Assembly: GCA_051861205.1 (NCBI GenBank)
Contig: JBHYDC010000004.1
Span: 124,001 to 188,000 of the forward strand
DNA length: 64,000 bases
Source: JBHYDC01 sp051861205
GTDB lineage: Bacteria > Pseudomonadota > Alphaproteobacteria > Rhizobiales > Pleomorphomonadaceae
Reading direction: 5' to 3'
Under the pieces are notes generated by a model, which made no database searches, was not told the DNA's origin, and saw nothing but the letters and a program-made list of their open reading frames with translations. This document shows positions 8,525 through 17,369 of the stretch, piece after piece (the stretch's first letter is position 1; each line of letters opens with the position of its first letter). The position numbers were made by a program, and so were the translations under genes.

Positions 8525-9982
8525 ATGACGACCGTGATCAAGGGCGGCACCATCGTAGCCGCCGACCGCTCTTATGAAGCCGATGTGCTGATCGAGGGCG
8601 GCAAAATCGCCGCCATCGGTGAAAACCTGTCCGGCGACACCGTGGTGGACGCGACCGACGCCTTCATCATGCCGGGCGGCATCGACCCGCACACCCATTT
8701 GGAAATGCCCTTCATGGGCACCACGGCGGCTGAAACCTGGGAGAGCGGCACCACAGCCGCCCTCTCCGGCGGCACCACGATGGTGGTCGATTTCGTGATC
8801 CCGTCCGGGGGTGGTCTTCTGGCCGCGCTGGAGGAGTGGGAGGGGAGGGCAACCCGCCAAGCCACCACCGATTATTCCTACCACATGTGCATCACCGGCT
8901 GGTCCGAGGACATCTTCAACGAGATGGCCAAGGTGGTCGATCGCGGCATCAACACCTTCAAGCACTTCATGGCCTATAAGGGCGCCTTGATGGTGAATGA
9001 CGACCAGATGTTCGCCTCGTTCCAGCGCTGCGCCGCCCTCGGCGCGCTGCCGCTCGTCCATGCCGAAAACGGCGACATCGTCGCCGCGCTTCAGCAGAAA
9101 TACATGGCTGCCGGTACCACGGGCCCCGAGGGCCATGCCTATTCGCGCCCGCCCGAGGTGGAGGGCGAAGCCACGAACCGCGCCATCATGATCGCGGATG
9201 CGGCCGGTGTGCCGGTCTATATCGTCCACACCTCCTGCGAGCAGGCCCACGAAGCCATTCGCCGCGCCCGCCAGAAGGGCATTCGCGTTTACGGCGAGCC
9301 GCTGATCCAGCATCTAACCCTCGACGAGACCGAGTATTTCAATCCCGATTGGGACTATGCCGCCCGCCGCGTCATGTCGCCGCCGTTCCGCAACAAGCAG
9401 CACCAGGACAGTTTGTGGGCCGGCCTTGCCGCCGGGTCGCTCCAGGTCGTCGCGACGGACCACTGTGCCTTCACCACCGAGCAGAAGCGCTTCGGTCTCG
9501 ACGGTTTCCCGAAGATCCCGAACGGCACCGGCGGGCTTGAAGATCGCATGCCCATGCTCTGGACCAAGGGCGTGAAGACCGGCCGGCTCACCCCGAACGA
9601 GTTCGTAGCCGTTACCTCCACCAACATCGCTCAGATCCTGAACCTCTACCCCCGCAAGGGTGCGATCCTGCCGGGATCCGACGCCGATCTCGTGGTGTGG
9701 GATCCGAACAAGTCGAAGACCATTTCGGCCGCCGCCCAGAAGTCGATTATCGACTACAACGTCTTCGAAGGTTTCGAGGTCACCGGCCTGCCGCGCTACA
9801 CGCTTTCGCGCGGCGAAATCGTCTACGCCGACGGCAAGAACGACGCTCCCCGTCCAGGGCGCGGCCAGTTCGTTCCGCGTAAAGCCTTCCCGGCGGTCAA
9901 CAAAGCCCTGTCGGTCTGGAAGGAAATCACCGCCCCGCGGATGATCGAGCGCAAGCCCGAGTATATGCCGCTTGGCGTTTGA
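8525..9982 (+). CDS. hydA: dihydropyrimidinase
   Basis: A 485-residue amidohydrolase-superfamily enzyme of full length. Metal ligands are in GGIDPHTHLE (near residue 57), the carboxylated lysine is in FKHFMAYKGALM (near 156), and further ligands are in LVHAENGD, YIVHTSCEQ and VATDHCAF. It opens dihydrouracil or dihydrothymine to N-carbamoyl-beta-amino acid, the second step, between PreA and the carbamoylase. The 106-base gap upstream carries its own promoter-like sequence and the RutR-like operator, so it may be transcribed separately from the genes before it. Confidence 0.94.
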   Translation: MTTVIKGGTIVAADRSYEADVLIEGGKIAAIGENLSGDTVVDATDAFIMPGGIDPHTHLEMPFMGTTAAETWESGTTAALSGGTTMVVDFVIPSGGGLLAALEEWEGRATRQATTDYSYHMCITGWSEDIFNEMAKVVDRGINTFKHFMAYKGALMVNDDQMFASFQRCAALGALPLVHAENGDIVAALQQKYMAAGTTGPEGHAYSRPPEVEGEATNRAIMIADAAGVPVYIVHTSCEQAHEAIRRARQKGIRVYGEPLIQHLTLDETEYFNPDWDYAARRVMSPPFRNKQHQDSLWAGLAAGSLQVVATDHCAFTTEQKRFGLDGFPKIPNGTGGLEDRMPMLWTKGVKTGRLTPNEFVAVTSTNIAQILNLYPRKGAILPGSDADLVVWDPNKSKTISAAAQKSIIDYNVFEGFEVTGLPRYTLSRGEIVYADGKNDAPRPGRGQFVPRKAFPAVNKALSVWKEITAPRMIERKPEYMPLGV

Positions 9983-9993
9983 AAACAGGGCTT

Positions 9994-10059
9994 CCCGGCG
10001 CGGTCCTGCCAAGCCGGGGAGCTTAAGTTTTGCCGGTAAAAGCTTTCAACGCCGGCAAA
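9994..10059. repeat. two inverted repeats between hydA and the ABC importer
   Basis: CCCGGC (9994-9999) pairs with GCCGGG (10013-10018), and TTTGCCGG (10029-10036) pairs with CCGGCAAA (10052-10059). Neither is followed by a T run. They could partly terminate or process the message between enzyme and transporter genes, or the second could be an operator. Confidence 0.35.
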
Positions 10060-10105
10060 CATGGCCAATCCACTTTGGCCCGCTTTTTTCCTGAGGGGAA
10101 GAATT

Positions 10106-10978
10106 TTGGATCATGAGCCTCCGGCCCAATCGATTGAGCATGTCATGGCTGAAGTCATTCCCTTGGAAACGCATCCCATGACCGAAGCCCGGTCCCGCAA
10201 GGCCGTGATCGACGTGCGCGACCTCTCGCTGACGTTCGAAACCGCTGACGGCCCGGTCCACGCCCTGTCCCACATCGACCTCAAGGTCGAGAAGGGCGAT
10301 TTCGTTTCCTTCATTGGCCCCTCCGGTTGCGGCAAGACCACGCTGCTGCGCGTTATCGCGGATTTGGAGCACCAGACCGCCGGCACCATCGCCGTCAACG
10401 GCGTTTCGCCGCAAGAGGCCCGGCGCGCCCGCGCCTATGGCTATGTGTTTCAAGCGCCCGCGCTCTATCCCTGGCGCACCATCGCCGACAACGTGGCGCT
10501 ACCGCTTGAAATCATGGGCCTTTCCAAGGCCGAGCGGCGGGCGCGCATTGTCAAGAACCTCGCGCTGGTCAATTTGACCGGCTTCGAGCGCAAATTTCCC
10601 TGGCAGCTATCCGGCGGCATGCAGCAACGCGCGTCGATTGCCCGTGCGCTCGCGGTCGAGCCGGATCTGTTGCTGATGGACGAGCCCTTCGGCGCGCTCG
10701 ACGAAATCGTCCGCGACCACCTCAACGAACAGCTTCTGCAACTCTGGGCGAAAACCGAAAAGACCGTCGTATTCGTCACCCACTCGATCCCGGAAGCGGT
10801 CTATCTCTCCACCAAGATCGTGGTGATGAGCCCGCGCCCTGGCCGCATCCACGACGTTGTGGAAAGTAACCTGCCGCGTGGGCCGCGCCCGCTCGACGTT
10901 CGCGAGACGACCGAGTTCCTGCGCATCGCCCAGCGTGTCCGCGAAGGCCTGAGGGCAGGGCACAGCTATGAGGACTGA
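10106..10978 (+). CDS. ABC transporter ATP-binding protein (nitrate/taurine/pyrimidine-type importer)
   Basis: An ABC ATPase of the SsuB/TauB group. Walker A is GPSGCGKTT, signature LSGGMQQR, Walker B LLLMDEPFGALD, and the switch histidine is in VFVTHSIPEA. It energises the two permeases that follow. The start is uncertain: a TTG at 10106 has an AGGGGA ribosome site six bases upstream, while ATG at 10145 or 10178 would also leave the domain intact and an ATG at 10061 opens the frame. The end overlaps the next gene by 11 bases, so the importer genes are one operon. Confidence 0.88.
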   Translation: MDHEPPAQSIEHVMAEVIPLETHPMTEARSRKAVIDVRDLSLTFETADGPVHALSHIDLKVEKGDFVSFIGPSGCGKTTLLRVIADLEHQTAGTIAVNGVSPQEARRARAYGYVFQAPALYPWRTIADNVALPLEIMGLSKAERRARIVKNLALVNLTGFERKFPWQLSGGMQQRASIARALAVEPDLLLMDEPFGALDEIVRDHLNEQLLQLWAKTEKTVVFVTHSIPEAVYLSTKIVVMSPRPGRIHDVVESNLPRGPRPLDVRETTEFLRIAQRVREGLRAGHSYED

Positions 10979-11894
10979 GGTCGTTGCTCCAAACGTCGCC
11001 GCCGCCGGGGGAACGATCACCTGGTTCCGGCAGGCGGTCCTCCCCGTGGCCACCGTGCTCGGCGCGATCCTTGTCATCTGGTACATCGGTGTCGTCGCGC
11101 TGAATGCCCCGTTTCAGCGCCAACTCTTCGCCAACGCCGGCAATGTCGCCTACACCACGTCAGACCTGATCGCCGCCACCATGCGGCAGGATCGCCCGGT
11201 GCTTCCCTCGCCGCAGCAGGTGGCCGAGGAAATCTGGAAGACCACTTTTCAAACGTCGATCACCTCCAAGCGCAGCCTCGTCTACCACGGCTGGATCACG
11301 CTCTCGTCCACTTTGCTGGGCTTTGCAATGGGCACGGTGCTGGGCATCGGCCTTGCGGTGCTGGTCGTGCACAGCCGCACGCTGAATAAGAGCTTGATGC
11401 CCTGGATCATCTCGTCCCAGACGATCCCGATCCTCGCCATCGCGCCCATGATCATCGTGGTTCTGAATGCCATCGGCATCACGGGCATTCTGCCCAAAGC
11501 CTTCATTTCCACTTATCTCTCGTTCTTTCCGGTCACGGTTGGCGTGGTGAAGGGCTTGCGCTCGCCTGAAATCATTCACCTCGATCTGATGCGCACCTAT
11601 TCGGCCTCCGCCTCGCAGGTGTTTTGGAAGCTGCGAATGCCGGCATCGCTGCCCTTCCTGTTCACCTCGATGAAGGTCGCCATCGCCGCCAGTCTCGTCG
11701 GCGCTATCGTGGGCGAACTACCCACCGGCGCCGTCGCGGGCCTTGGCGCGCGGCTCCTTGCAGGCAGCTATTACGGCCAGACCGTGCAAATCTGGTCCGC
11801 CCTCTTCGCTGCGGCGTTGATGGCGGCCGTGCTCGTCGTCCTCGTCGGAATGGTGGATACGGCCGTGCGCCGGCGGATGGGGGTGCGCGCATGA
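10968..11894 (+). CDS. ABC transporter permease (first of two)
   Basis: A 308-residue inner-membrane permease of the binding-protein-dependent type with about six membrane segments. It has a long loop between the first segment (about residues 22-44) and the core domain. The cytoplasmic coupling motif, LMRTYSASASQVFWKLRMPASLP, sits near residue 210 and is of the SsuC/ThiX type. It probably pairs with the second permease as a heterodimer for uptake of a pyrimidine or its precursor. The start overlaps the ATPase gene and the end overlaps the next gene as ATGA. Confidence 0.87.
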   Translation: MRTEVVAPNVAAAGGTITWFRQAVLPVATVLGAILVIWYIGVVALNAPFQRQLFANAGNVAYTTSDLIAATMRQDRPVLPSPQQVAEEIWKTTFQTSITSKRSLVYHGWITLSSTLLGFAMGTVLGIGLAVLVVHSRTLNKSLMPWIISSQTIPILAIAPMIIVVLNAIGITGILPKAFISTYLSFFPVTVGVVKGLRSPEIIHLDLMRTYSASASQVFWKLRMPASLPFLFTSMKVAIAASLVGAIVGELPTGAVAGLGARLLAGSYYGQTVQIWSALFAAALMAAVLVVLVGMVDTAVRRRMGVRA

Positions 11895-13003
11895 GCCCCT
11901 CCCGCGTCGTGCTTCCAGGCCTCTCCGCAGTTCTGGCCCTTGCCGCGCTGGTGCTGCCGGCCGGAGGCGATCTTGGCCCCATCGGGACCGACCTTCGCTC
12001 GCTCGCGGCCGTCTTGGCGATTGTCGCCGGCGCATGGTCGCTCGTGAAGCTGCCGCCCGCGTCCGCCGTTTCCATTGCATTGCTCGCCGCCTTCAATGCC
12101 GCCTGGGTCTGCCTAACCGTCGTATGGGCTGTCGGCGCGGCCACCGGACCCGGCACGTGGATGCTTCTCGTTGCCGCCTGGCTCGCCGCCTGGGCCGCCG
12201 TGAACCGCCTTGCCGGCATCGAACCGGCCGCGCGGGGCGCCCGCCGCGCGCTCGGCTTCCTCGTCCCCACGCTTTTTGGCCTTTGGCTTCTCATTCTTTG
12301 GGAAGCCCTCGTCACCGGCCTTGGCGTCCCGAAGGTGCTTCTCCCGGCCCCCTCGGCGATCGGCTACCGCCTTGCCACCGAAATCCCAACGCTCGCCGCC
12401 GACTTCCGCCAGACCTTCCTGAAGGCCGTGCTGATCGGCTGGGCCATGGGCTGCCTTTCCGGCTTCGTCGTCGCGCTGATCGTCGACCGCGTGCCGTTCC
12501 TGCGGCGCGGGCTTCTGCCGGTCGGCAATCTCGTCTCGGCGCTGCCCATCGTCGGCGTGGCGCCCATCATGGTCATGTGGTTCGGCTTCGACTGGCCCTC
12601 CAAGGCGGCCGTCGTGGTCATCATGACCTTCTTCCCCATGCTGGTGAACACGGTGACCGGCCTTGAAGCGGCGGGCCGCATGGAGCGCGATCTCATGCGC
12701 ACCTATGCCGCGAGCCCTGGCCAAGAACTTCTGAAACTCAGCCTTCCCGCCGCAATGCCCTTCGTGTTCAATGCGCTGAAGATCAATTCCACGCTGGCGC
12801 TCATCGGTGCGATCGTGGCGGAGTTCTTCGGCACGCCGATCGTCGGCATGGGCTTTCGCATTTCCACGGAAGTCGGCCGCATGTCGATCGATATGGTTTG
12901 GGCCGAGATTGCGGTCGCCGCGGTTGCCGGCTCGCTGTTTTACGGTGCGCTCAGCCTCATCGAGCGCGCCGTCACATTTTGGCACCCGTCCATCCGCGCC
13001 TGA
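11891..13003 (+). CDS. ABC transporter permease (second of two)
   Basis: A 370-residue permease. The core domain fills the C-terminal 240 residues with the coupling loop LMRTYAASPGQELLKLSLPAAMP near residue 270. The N-terminal 110 residues add three or four hydrophobic segments that SsuC-type permeases usually lack. The ATG at 11891 is set by the ATGA overlap with the preceding stop, although the frame is open further upstream. Works with the first permease and the ATPase; the extra N-terminal membrane region is a notable feature of unknown use. Confidence 0.85.
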   Translation: MSPSRVVLPGLSAVLALAALVLPAGGDLGPIGTDLRSLAAVLAIVAGAWSLVKLPPASAVSIALLAAFNAAWVCLTVVWAVGAATGPGTWMLLVAAWLAAWAAVNRLAGIEPAARGARRALGFLVPTLFGLWLLILWEALVTGLGVPKVLLPAPSAIGYRLATEIPTLAADFRQTFLKAVLIGWAMGCLSGFVVALIVDRVPFLRRGLLPVGNLVSALPIVGVAPIMVMWFGFDWPSKAAVVVIMTFFPMLVNTVTGLEAAGRMERDLMRTYAASPGQELLKLSLPAAMPFVFNALKINSTLALIGAIVAEFFGTPIVGMGFRISTEVGRMSIDMVWAEIAVAAVAGSLFYGALSLIERAVTFWHPSIRA

Positions 13004-13131
13004 CGCGGCGGTGATGGGGGTCAACGAAATGCGGTTCGGCCGTTAGGGCCGGCTCGCACCACCCGGATCCGGTCGGGGCCGCCCATTCCAGGGTTCCCGT
13101 CGGCCATCGGTCATCAAAAAAGGGGAATCCA

Positions 13132-14124
13132 ATGAAGAAGACGGCACTTGCAGCCCTCGGCCTTCTCGCAGCCTTCGGCACGGCCAACGCCAGCGCGGCC
13201 GATAGCGTCACCATCCAATTGAAGTGGGTCACCCAGTCCCAGTTCGCCGGCTATTACGTCGCCAAGGAAAAGGGCTTCTACGACGAAGCCGGCCTCGACG
13301 TGACGATCAAGGCGGGCGGACCCGATATTGCTCCGCCGCAGGTCATCGCCGGCGGCGGCGCCGATGTGATCGTGGACTGGATGCCCTCCGCTCTCGCCTC
13401 CCGCGAAAAGGGCGTTCCGCTGGTCAACATTGCCCAGCCCTTCAAGCGCTCGGGCCTGATGCTCACCTGCCTCAAGGAAACCGGCATCACCAAGCCGGAA
13501 GACTTCAAGGGTAAGACCATCGGCGTCTGGTTCTTCGGCAACGAGTATCCGTTCCTCTCCTGGATGTCCTCGCTCGGCATCAAGACCGACGGCAGCCCGG
13601 ATGGGGTCACTGTTCTGAAGCAGGGCTTCAACGTCGATCCGCTGATCCAGAAGCAGGCCGCCTGCATCTCGACCATGACCTATAACGAATACGGCCAGGT
13701 GCTCGACGCCGGCATTCCGGAAGACCAGCTCGTCGTCTTCAAATACGAAGACCAGGGCGTGGCGACCCTTGAGGACGGCCTCTACGTTCTCGAAGACAAG
13801 CTGAGCGACCCGGCCTTCGTTACGAAGATGGCCAAATTCGTCAAGGCCTCGATGAAGGGCTGGGACTACGCCCGCGCCAACCCGGACGAAGCCGCCAAGA
13901 TCGTGCTCGACAACGACGAGACCGGCGCTCAGACCGAAGCCCACCAGCAGTTCATGATCAAGGAAGTGAACAAGCTGACCGAAGGCTCCGACGGCACGCT
14001 CGACGAGGCGGACTATCAGCGCACCGTCAAGACCCTGCTCGCCGGCGGTTCTGATCCGGTCATCTCGAAGGAGCCGGCCGGCGCCTTCACGCACGCTGTC
14101 ACGGATGCCGCAAAGGGCCTGTGA
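13132..14124 (+). CDS. ABC transporter substrate-binding protein, NMT1/THI5-like
   Basis: A 330-residue periplasmic binding protein with a Sec signal peptide (residues 1-23, cleavage after ASA-A). The mature protein starts VTIQLKWVTQSQFAGYYVAKEKGFY, the hallmark of the NMT1/THI5-like family whose members bind pyrimidine precursors of thiamine, riboflavin or similar ligands. Lying last in the pyrimidine locus it most likely delivers uracil, thymine or a related pyrimidine to the two permeases. It is followed by a strong hairpin. Confidence 0.88.
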   Translation: MKKTALAALGLLAAFGTANASAADSVTIQLKWVTQSQFAGYYVAKEKGFYDEAGLDVTIKAGGPDIAPPQVIAGGGADVIVDWMPSALASREKGVPLVNIAQPFKRSGLMLTCLKETGITKPEDFKGKTIGVWFFGNEYPFLSWMSSLGIKTDGSPDGVTVLKQGFNVDPLIQKQAACISTMTYNEYGQVLDAGIPEDQLVVFKYEDQGVATLEDGLYVLEDKLSDPAFVTKMAKFVKASMKGWDYARANPDEAAKIVLDNDETGAQTEAHQQFMIKEVNKLTEGSDGTLDEADYQRTVKTLLAGGSDPVISKEPAGAFTHAVTDAAKGL

Positions 14125-14173
14125 TCAGGCGGCTGGATTGAGAAAAATCTAAGCCTTTTCAAAAAGACGTGCT

Positions 14174-14203
14174 CGGGCGGGAACAAAGGTCCCGCCCGTT
14201 TGC
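14174..14203 (+). terminator. rho-independent terminator of the pyrimidine locus
   Basis: A nine-base-pair stem, CGGGCGGGA (14174-14182) and TCCCGCCCG (14190-14198), with a seven-base loop, followed by a short TTTGCGTT tail. It lies 50 bases after the binding-protein stop codon. Confidence 0.7.
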
Positions 14204-14306
14204 GTTCTAGCATGGGAAGCTTGGTCGGCAGCCGCAACGGGAAGCTCTGCCGCAGGCCCCCCTCAACGGCTGACCGTCCGATCCTGCAAGGTCGTACTGG
14301 CCTGCG

Positions 14307-14357
14307 AGGTGGGCGCCAAGCGCCCCAAATGCGCTTCAACGCGAGCGGCGCCCACCT
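14307..14357 (+). promoter_or_regulatory. two-tier hairpin in the entericidin leader
   Basis: An 11-base-pair stem, AGGTGGGCGCC (14307-14317) with GGCGCCCACCT (14347-14357), encloses a second stem AAGCGC (14318-14323) with GCGCTT (14331-14336). The structure ends 16 bases before the ribosome site of the small lipoprotein gene. It could terminate upstream transcription, stabilise the leader or act as a control element; nothing decides this. Confidence 0.45.
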
Positions 14358-14388
14358 GGGCGCCCCGTCAATGAAAAGGATTATTGTT

Positions 14389-14526
14389 ATGTCGAAACGG
14401 ACCGTTGCCCTCGTCGCCGCTCTGGTCGCCGCCCTTGCCGTATCCGCCTGTGCCAACACCATTCGGGGTGTCGGGCGAGACGTGCAGCAGACAGGGGATG
14501 CCGTTCAGGACGCTGCTCGGGGTTAA
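14389..14526 (+). CDS. entericidin A/B family lipoprotein
   Basis: A 45-residue small lipoprotein. A signal sequence (MSKRT followed by a hydrophobic stretch) ends in the lipobox VSAC, and the mature part ANTIRGVGRDVQQTGDAVQDAA is the entericidin consensus. Entericidins are stress-linked envelope lipoproteins with an antidote/toxin role in E. coli. The ATG at 14389 is chosen because AAAGGA lies eight bases before it; a second ATG at 14371 would add six residues. A structured leader precedes it. Confidence 0.85.
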   Translation: MSKRTVALVAALVAALAVSACANTIRGVGRDVQQTGDAVQDAARG

Positions 14527-14716
14527 ACTCGCGCGGTCTCATCGGAATGGCCGGCGTTGCAGCCACAGAGGCGCCGCCGGCTGATCCGTGAGATAGCACG
14601 CGAGCCGTGCTTGCCCGGTGGATCAGGCGAGGGTCGCGTCAGTGGATCCGCCGCAGCTAGCCTTGGCTTACCATCAGGAAGTCCCTGCCGCATCGTAAGG
14701 CGGGAGGCGAAATGTT

Positions 14717-15136
14717 CTATAAGCCTGTGGAAGCTCGATGATGCTCCACATCGGCAGGCGCTGCCTTGGTCTCGCCCGCGTGCTGTATCAGGGCACGAAG
14801 GTCCAGCAACTGGTCGAGGTCGGCGATGATTTTCGCGAGGCGTTCCGTCACCACGCTGTAGTACATCGTGCGGCCATCCCTGCGGCAGTTCACGAGGCCG
14901 TCGAGCCGCAGCCGCGCAAGTTGCTGTGAAACCGCTGGCTGCGGAAGACGGAGCAAATTCTCCAACTCCGCGACGGACCGCTCGGTCCCTGCCAGCAGCG
15001 CCATAATCAAAAGCCGGTGCTCATTCGAAAGCGCCCTCAGGGAATCGCTCGTCGTGTGCGAAAGGCTCGTGATGTCCGGCAGGAACGTGCCTGCGGCCCT
15101 ATCCGCCTCGCCGTCCATTGGTATTTCGGGCATCAT
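14717..15136 (-). CDS. ArsR-family transcriptional regulator
   Basis: A 139-residue winged-helix repressor. The helix-turn-helix ELENLLRLPQPAVSQQLARLRLDGLV lies at about residues 56-82, followed by the wing RRDGRTMYYSV. It has a single cysteine (NCRRDG), so the usual ArsR/SmtB metal sites and the two-cysteine sulfide sensor of SqrR/BigR are absent. It resembles NolR-like members that act without metal. An AT palindrome TTTTTTGTAAAAAA (15174-15187) lies upstream and may be its own operator. No target gene is adjacent. Confidence 0.85.
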   Translation of the reverse strand: MMPEIPMDGEADRAAGTFLPDITSLSHTTSDSLRALSNEHRLLIMALLAGTERSVAELENLLRLPQPAVSQQLARLRLDGLVNCRRDGRTMYYSVVTERLAKIIADLDQLLDLRALIQHAGETKAAPADVEHHRASTGL

Positions 15137-15598
15137 CTTGATAGTTCCTACAATTGGCCACTACGCCGTTACGTTTTTTGTAAAAAATAACAGATGTTCT
15201 GCGAAATCAACCTCAGATCCGGATCTGCGTTAAAAAATGCAGATTATGCTTTCTAATCGCGGTCATCCAACCTGCGGAATGCGGGGCTGCAGAGCGGCAG
15301 TCGAAAGTTAACCCACTGATGAAAAAAGAGTAATTCAAAAAAAATCGATTTGAATCTCGCTGGCCCTCGGCCGTCCAGTGAAATGGGGAATTTTGGTCGT
15401 ATCAAACACAATTGACGCACTTGTGCTGCAATCCCTTCAAGTTGAAGGGGTTTAAACTCTACGTCTCTGGCGAGTTGATTCGATTGGTTCGCGTTAAAGT
15501 TTTAAAATGCACTTATACTTTGCAATATCACCAATAAGAAATGCATAGGTTGGAATGCCCATCTGGCTAAGTCGGACATTCCAAATTCATGCGCAGCT
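15137..15598. other. AT-rich gap without genes
   Basis: This stretch is clearly richer in A and T than its surroundings. It holds the upstream region of the ArsR gene, including the palindrome at 15174-15187. No reading frame, RNA gene or repeat could be supported. Confidence 0.5.
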
Positions 15599-15988
15599 TC
15601 ACATTGCCGGATGCGTCTTCAAAAAGGCAATTACGTCGGCGATCTCGTCGTCCTTCTTAAGCCCGGCGAAGGCCATCTTGGTTCCCGGCCCGAAGGCCTT
15701 AGGATTGCGCAGCCATTCCGTCATGTTGGTATCGTCCCAAACCTTGCCCTGTTCGCCGAGTTCGGTAAGAGCCTTTGAATATTTATAGTCCGGCGCGTGC
15801 TTGCCGATCACGGACCCAACGACGCCGTTGAGCTGCGGACCGACCTTGTTCTTGGCGCCTTCGCCGACCGCGTGGCAGGCCATGCACTTCTTGAAAACCG
15901 CCTCGCCTTTGGCGGCATCGCCCTCGGCATACGCGGGCGCCGCAAAGCCGATGAATGCAGCGGCCGATACTGTAAGAATGCGCTTCAT
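15599..15988 (-). CDS. class I c-type cytochrome (cytochrome c2/c550-like)
   Basis: A 129-residue periplasmic electron carrier. The signal peptide (MKRILTVSAAAFIGFAAPAYA) is followed by one haem site CMACH near residue 35 and a distal methionine in GPGTKMAFAG near residue 106. The layout and length fit soluble cytochrome c2 or c550. The ATG at 15988 is chosen because the signal peptide starts there and GGAAGGGG precedes it. It stands alone, so its partner oxidase or reductase is not indicated. Confidence 0.92.
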   Translation of the reverse strand: MKRILTVSAAAFIGFAAPAYAEGDAAKGEAVFKKCMACHAVGEGAKNKVGPQLNGVVGSVIGKHAPDYKYSKALTELGEQGKVWDDTNMTEWLRNPKAFGPGTKMAFAGLKKDDEIADVIAFLKTHPAM

Positions 15989-16341
15989 GCTGCCCCTTCC
16001 TTGTCGTTTCCGATCCGGCCACGTGCGGATCGGCTTTTTGATCTCCCTGCGCGGCAACGGCTCTACCGGAACCCAAATCCACGAAGCCCGAATCCGTGCA
16101 GTTTTTAAGAACGTAGTCTTTGAGATGGGCTGGTGAAGGGTAAAAACATCACCGCGTCAAACTGCCCTGCGGCATGCATCCAGATCGAGCGCCGGCCGGT
16201 CTTCCAGACTGCTCGTCAGAAAACAAATTCGAAAACAACATTGAGCAAACAATCTTTTAAGGCATAAGAGATTGGGGAGTGCCGAGACCTTGGGAATCCC
16301 CCGCCTCGTCAACGCCAGAACGCAGAGCGAAACCGCCGCGC
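15989..16341. other. divergent gap between cytochrome c and dusA
   Basis: Carries the upstream regions of both genes. The dusA frame is open back to a GTG at 16279, so part of the right end could be coding. No clear promoter or repeat was identified. Confidence 0.4.
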
Positions 16342-17349
16342 ATGATCTCGACGAACCAAAAGCTGAGCCGCTTCGCCGTCGCCCCGATGATGGACTGGAC
16401 GGACCGTCATTGCCGGCTCTTTCACCGCCAGCTTACAGGTCGCGCGCTCCTCTATACCGAGATGGTCACGGCGCCCGCCGTCATTCATGGCGACCGGGAT
16501 AAACTGCTTGGCTTTTCCGCAGCCGAACACCCGGTTGCGCTTCAGCTTGGGGGGTCTGATCCCGCAGAATTGGCGGAGGCCGCCCGGATCGGGGAGGCGT
16601 TCGGATACGCGGAAATCAACCTCAACGTCGGTTGCCCGTCGGACCGCGTTCAATCCGGCCGGTTCGGTGCCTGCCTTATGCTGGAGCCCGATCTGGTCGG
16701 CGCCGGCATCGCTGCCATGAAGTCCGCCGTCCGCGTTCCCGTCACCGTGAAATGCCGCCTCGGTGTCGATGACCAGGATCCCGAGGTCGCGCTCGACGAT
16801 CTCTCGGACCGCGTTTTGGCTGCCGGTGCCGACGGCCTCTGGGTCCACGCCCGCAAGGCATGGCTGAAGGGCCTGTCTCCTAAGGAAAACAGAGACATCC
16901 CGCCGCTCGACTACGAACGTGTCATCCGCCTGAAGCGGCGGCTCGGAGCCACCTTCGTCGGCCTCAACGGCGGTATCCAAACCCTGGACGAGGCCGCCGC
17001 GCTGCTCGATCGCGGTATTGACGGCGTGATGCTCGGCCGCGCCGCCTATCACGACCCCACGCTCCTCGCCGCCGTCGACCGCCGCATCTACGGCGCTGCC
17101 CTACCGGATCGCGACCTGTTTGAGGCTGTGGACGCCATGCGCCCCCACATCGCCGCCCATATCGCGGCGGGCGGCAAACTCGGCCACGTCACCCGTCATA
17201 TGCTCGGCCTGTTTCACGGCCGCCCTGGTGCTCGCGCCTGGCGCCGCATTCTGACCGAAGGCGGCGTGAAACCGGGCGCCGGGCTCGAAATTCTCGATCG
17301 GGCCATCGCCGCCGTTCGCCGCCCCTCCGCCGATCGTTCGGCGGCATGA
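16342..17349 (+). CDS. dusA: tRNA dihydrouridine(20/20a) synthase DusA
   Basis: An FMN enzyme that reduces uridine 20/20a in the tRNA D-loop. It begins with RFAVAPMMDWTDRHCR and has the catalytic cysteine in NLNVGCPSDRVQSGRFGACLM (near residue 93) and the VKCRLGVDD segment. The 335-residue length from the ATG at 16342 matches the family; a GTG 63 bases upstream would add 21 residues that do not look conserved. It is followed by a permease gene 20 bases later. Confidence 0.9.
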   Translation: MISTNQKLSRFAVAPMMDWTDRHCRLFHRQLTGRALLYTEMVTAPAVIHGDRDKLLGFSAAEHPVALQLGGSDPAELAEAARIGEAFGYAEINLNVGCPSDRVQSGRFGACLMLEPDLVGAGIAAMKSAVRVPVTVKCRLGVDDQDPEVALDDLSDRVLAAGADGLWVHARKAWLKGLSPKENRDIPPLDYERVIRLKRRLGATFVGLNGGIQTLDEAAALLDRGIDGVMLGRAAYHDPTLLAAVDRRIYGAALPDRDLFEAVDAMRPHIAAHIAAGGKLGHVTRHMLGLFHGRPGARAWRRILTEGGVKPGAGLEILDRAIAAVRRPSADRSAA

Positions 17350-17369
17350 TGACCTTCTCCTAGGATGTG

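Noticed and set aside
10563..10582. TGGTCAATTTGACC, which looks like two RutR half sites
   Set aside because: The half sites are in the reverse order of the RutR operator and lie inside the coding region of the ABC ATPase.
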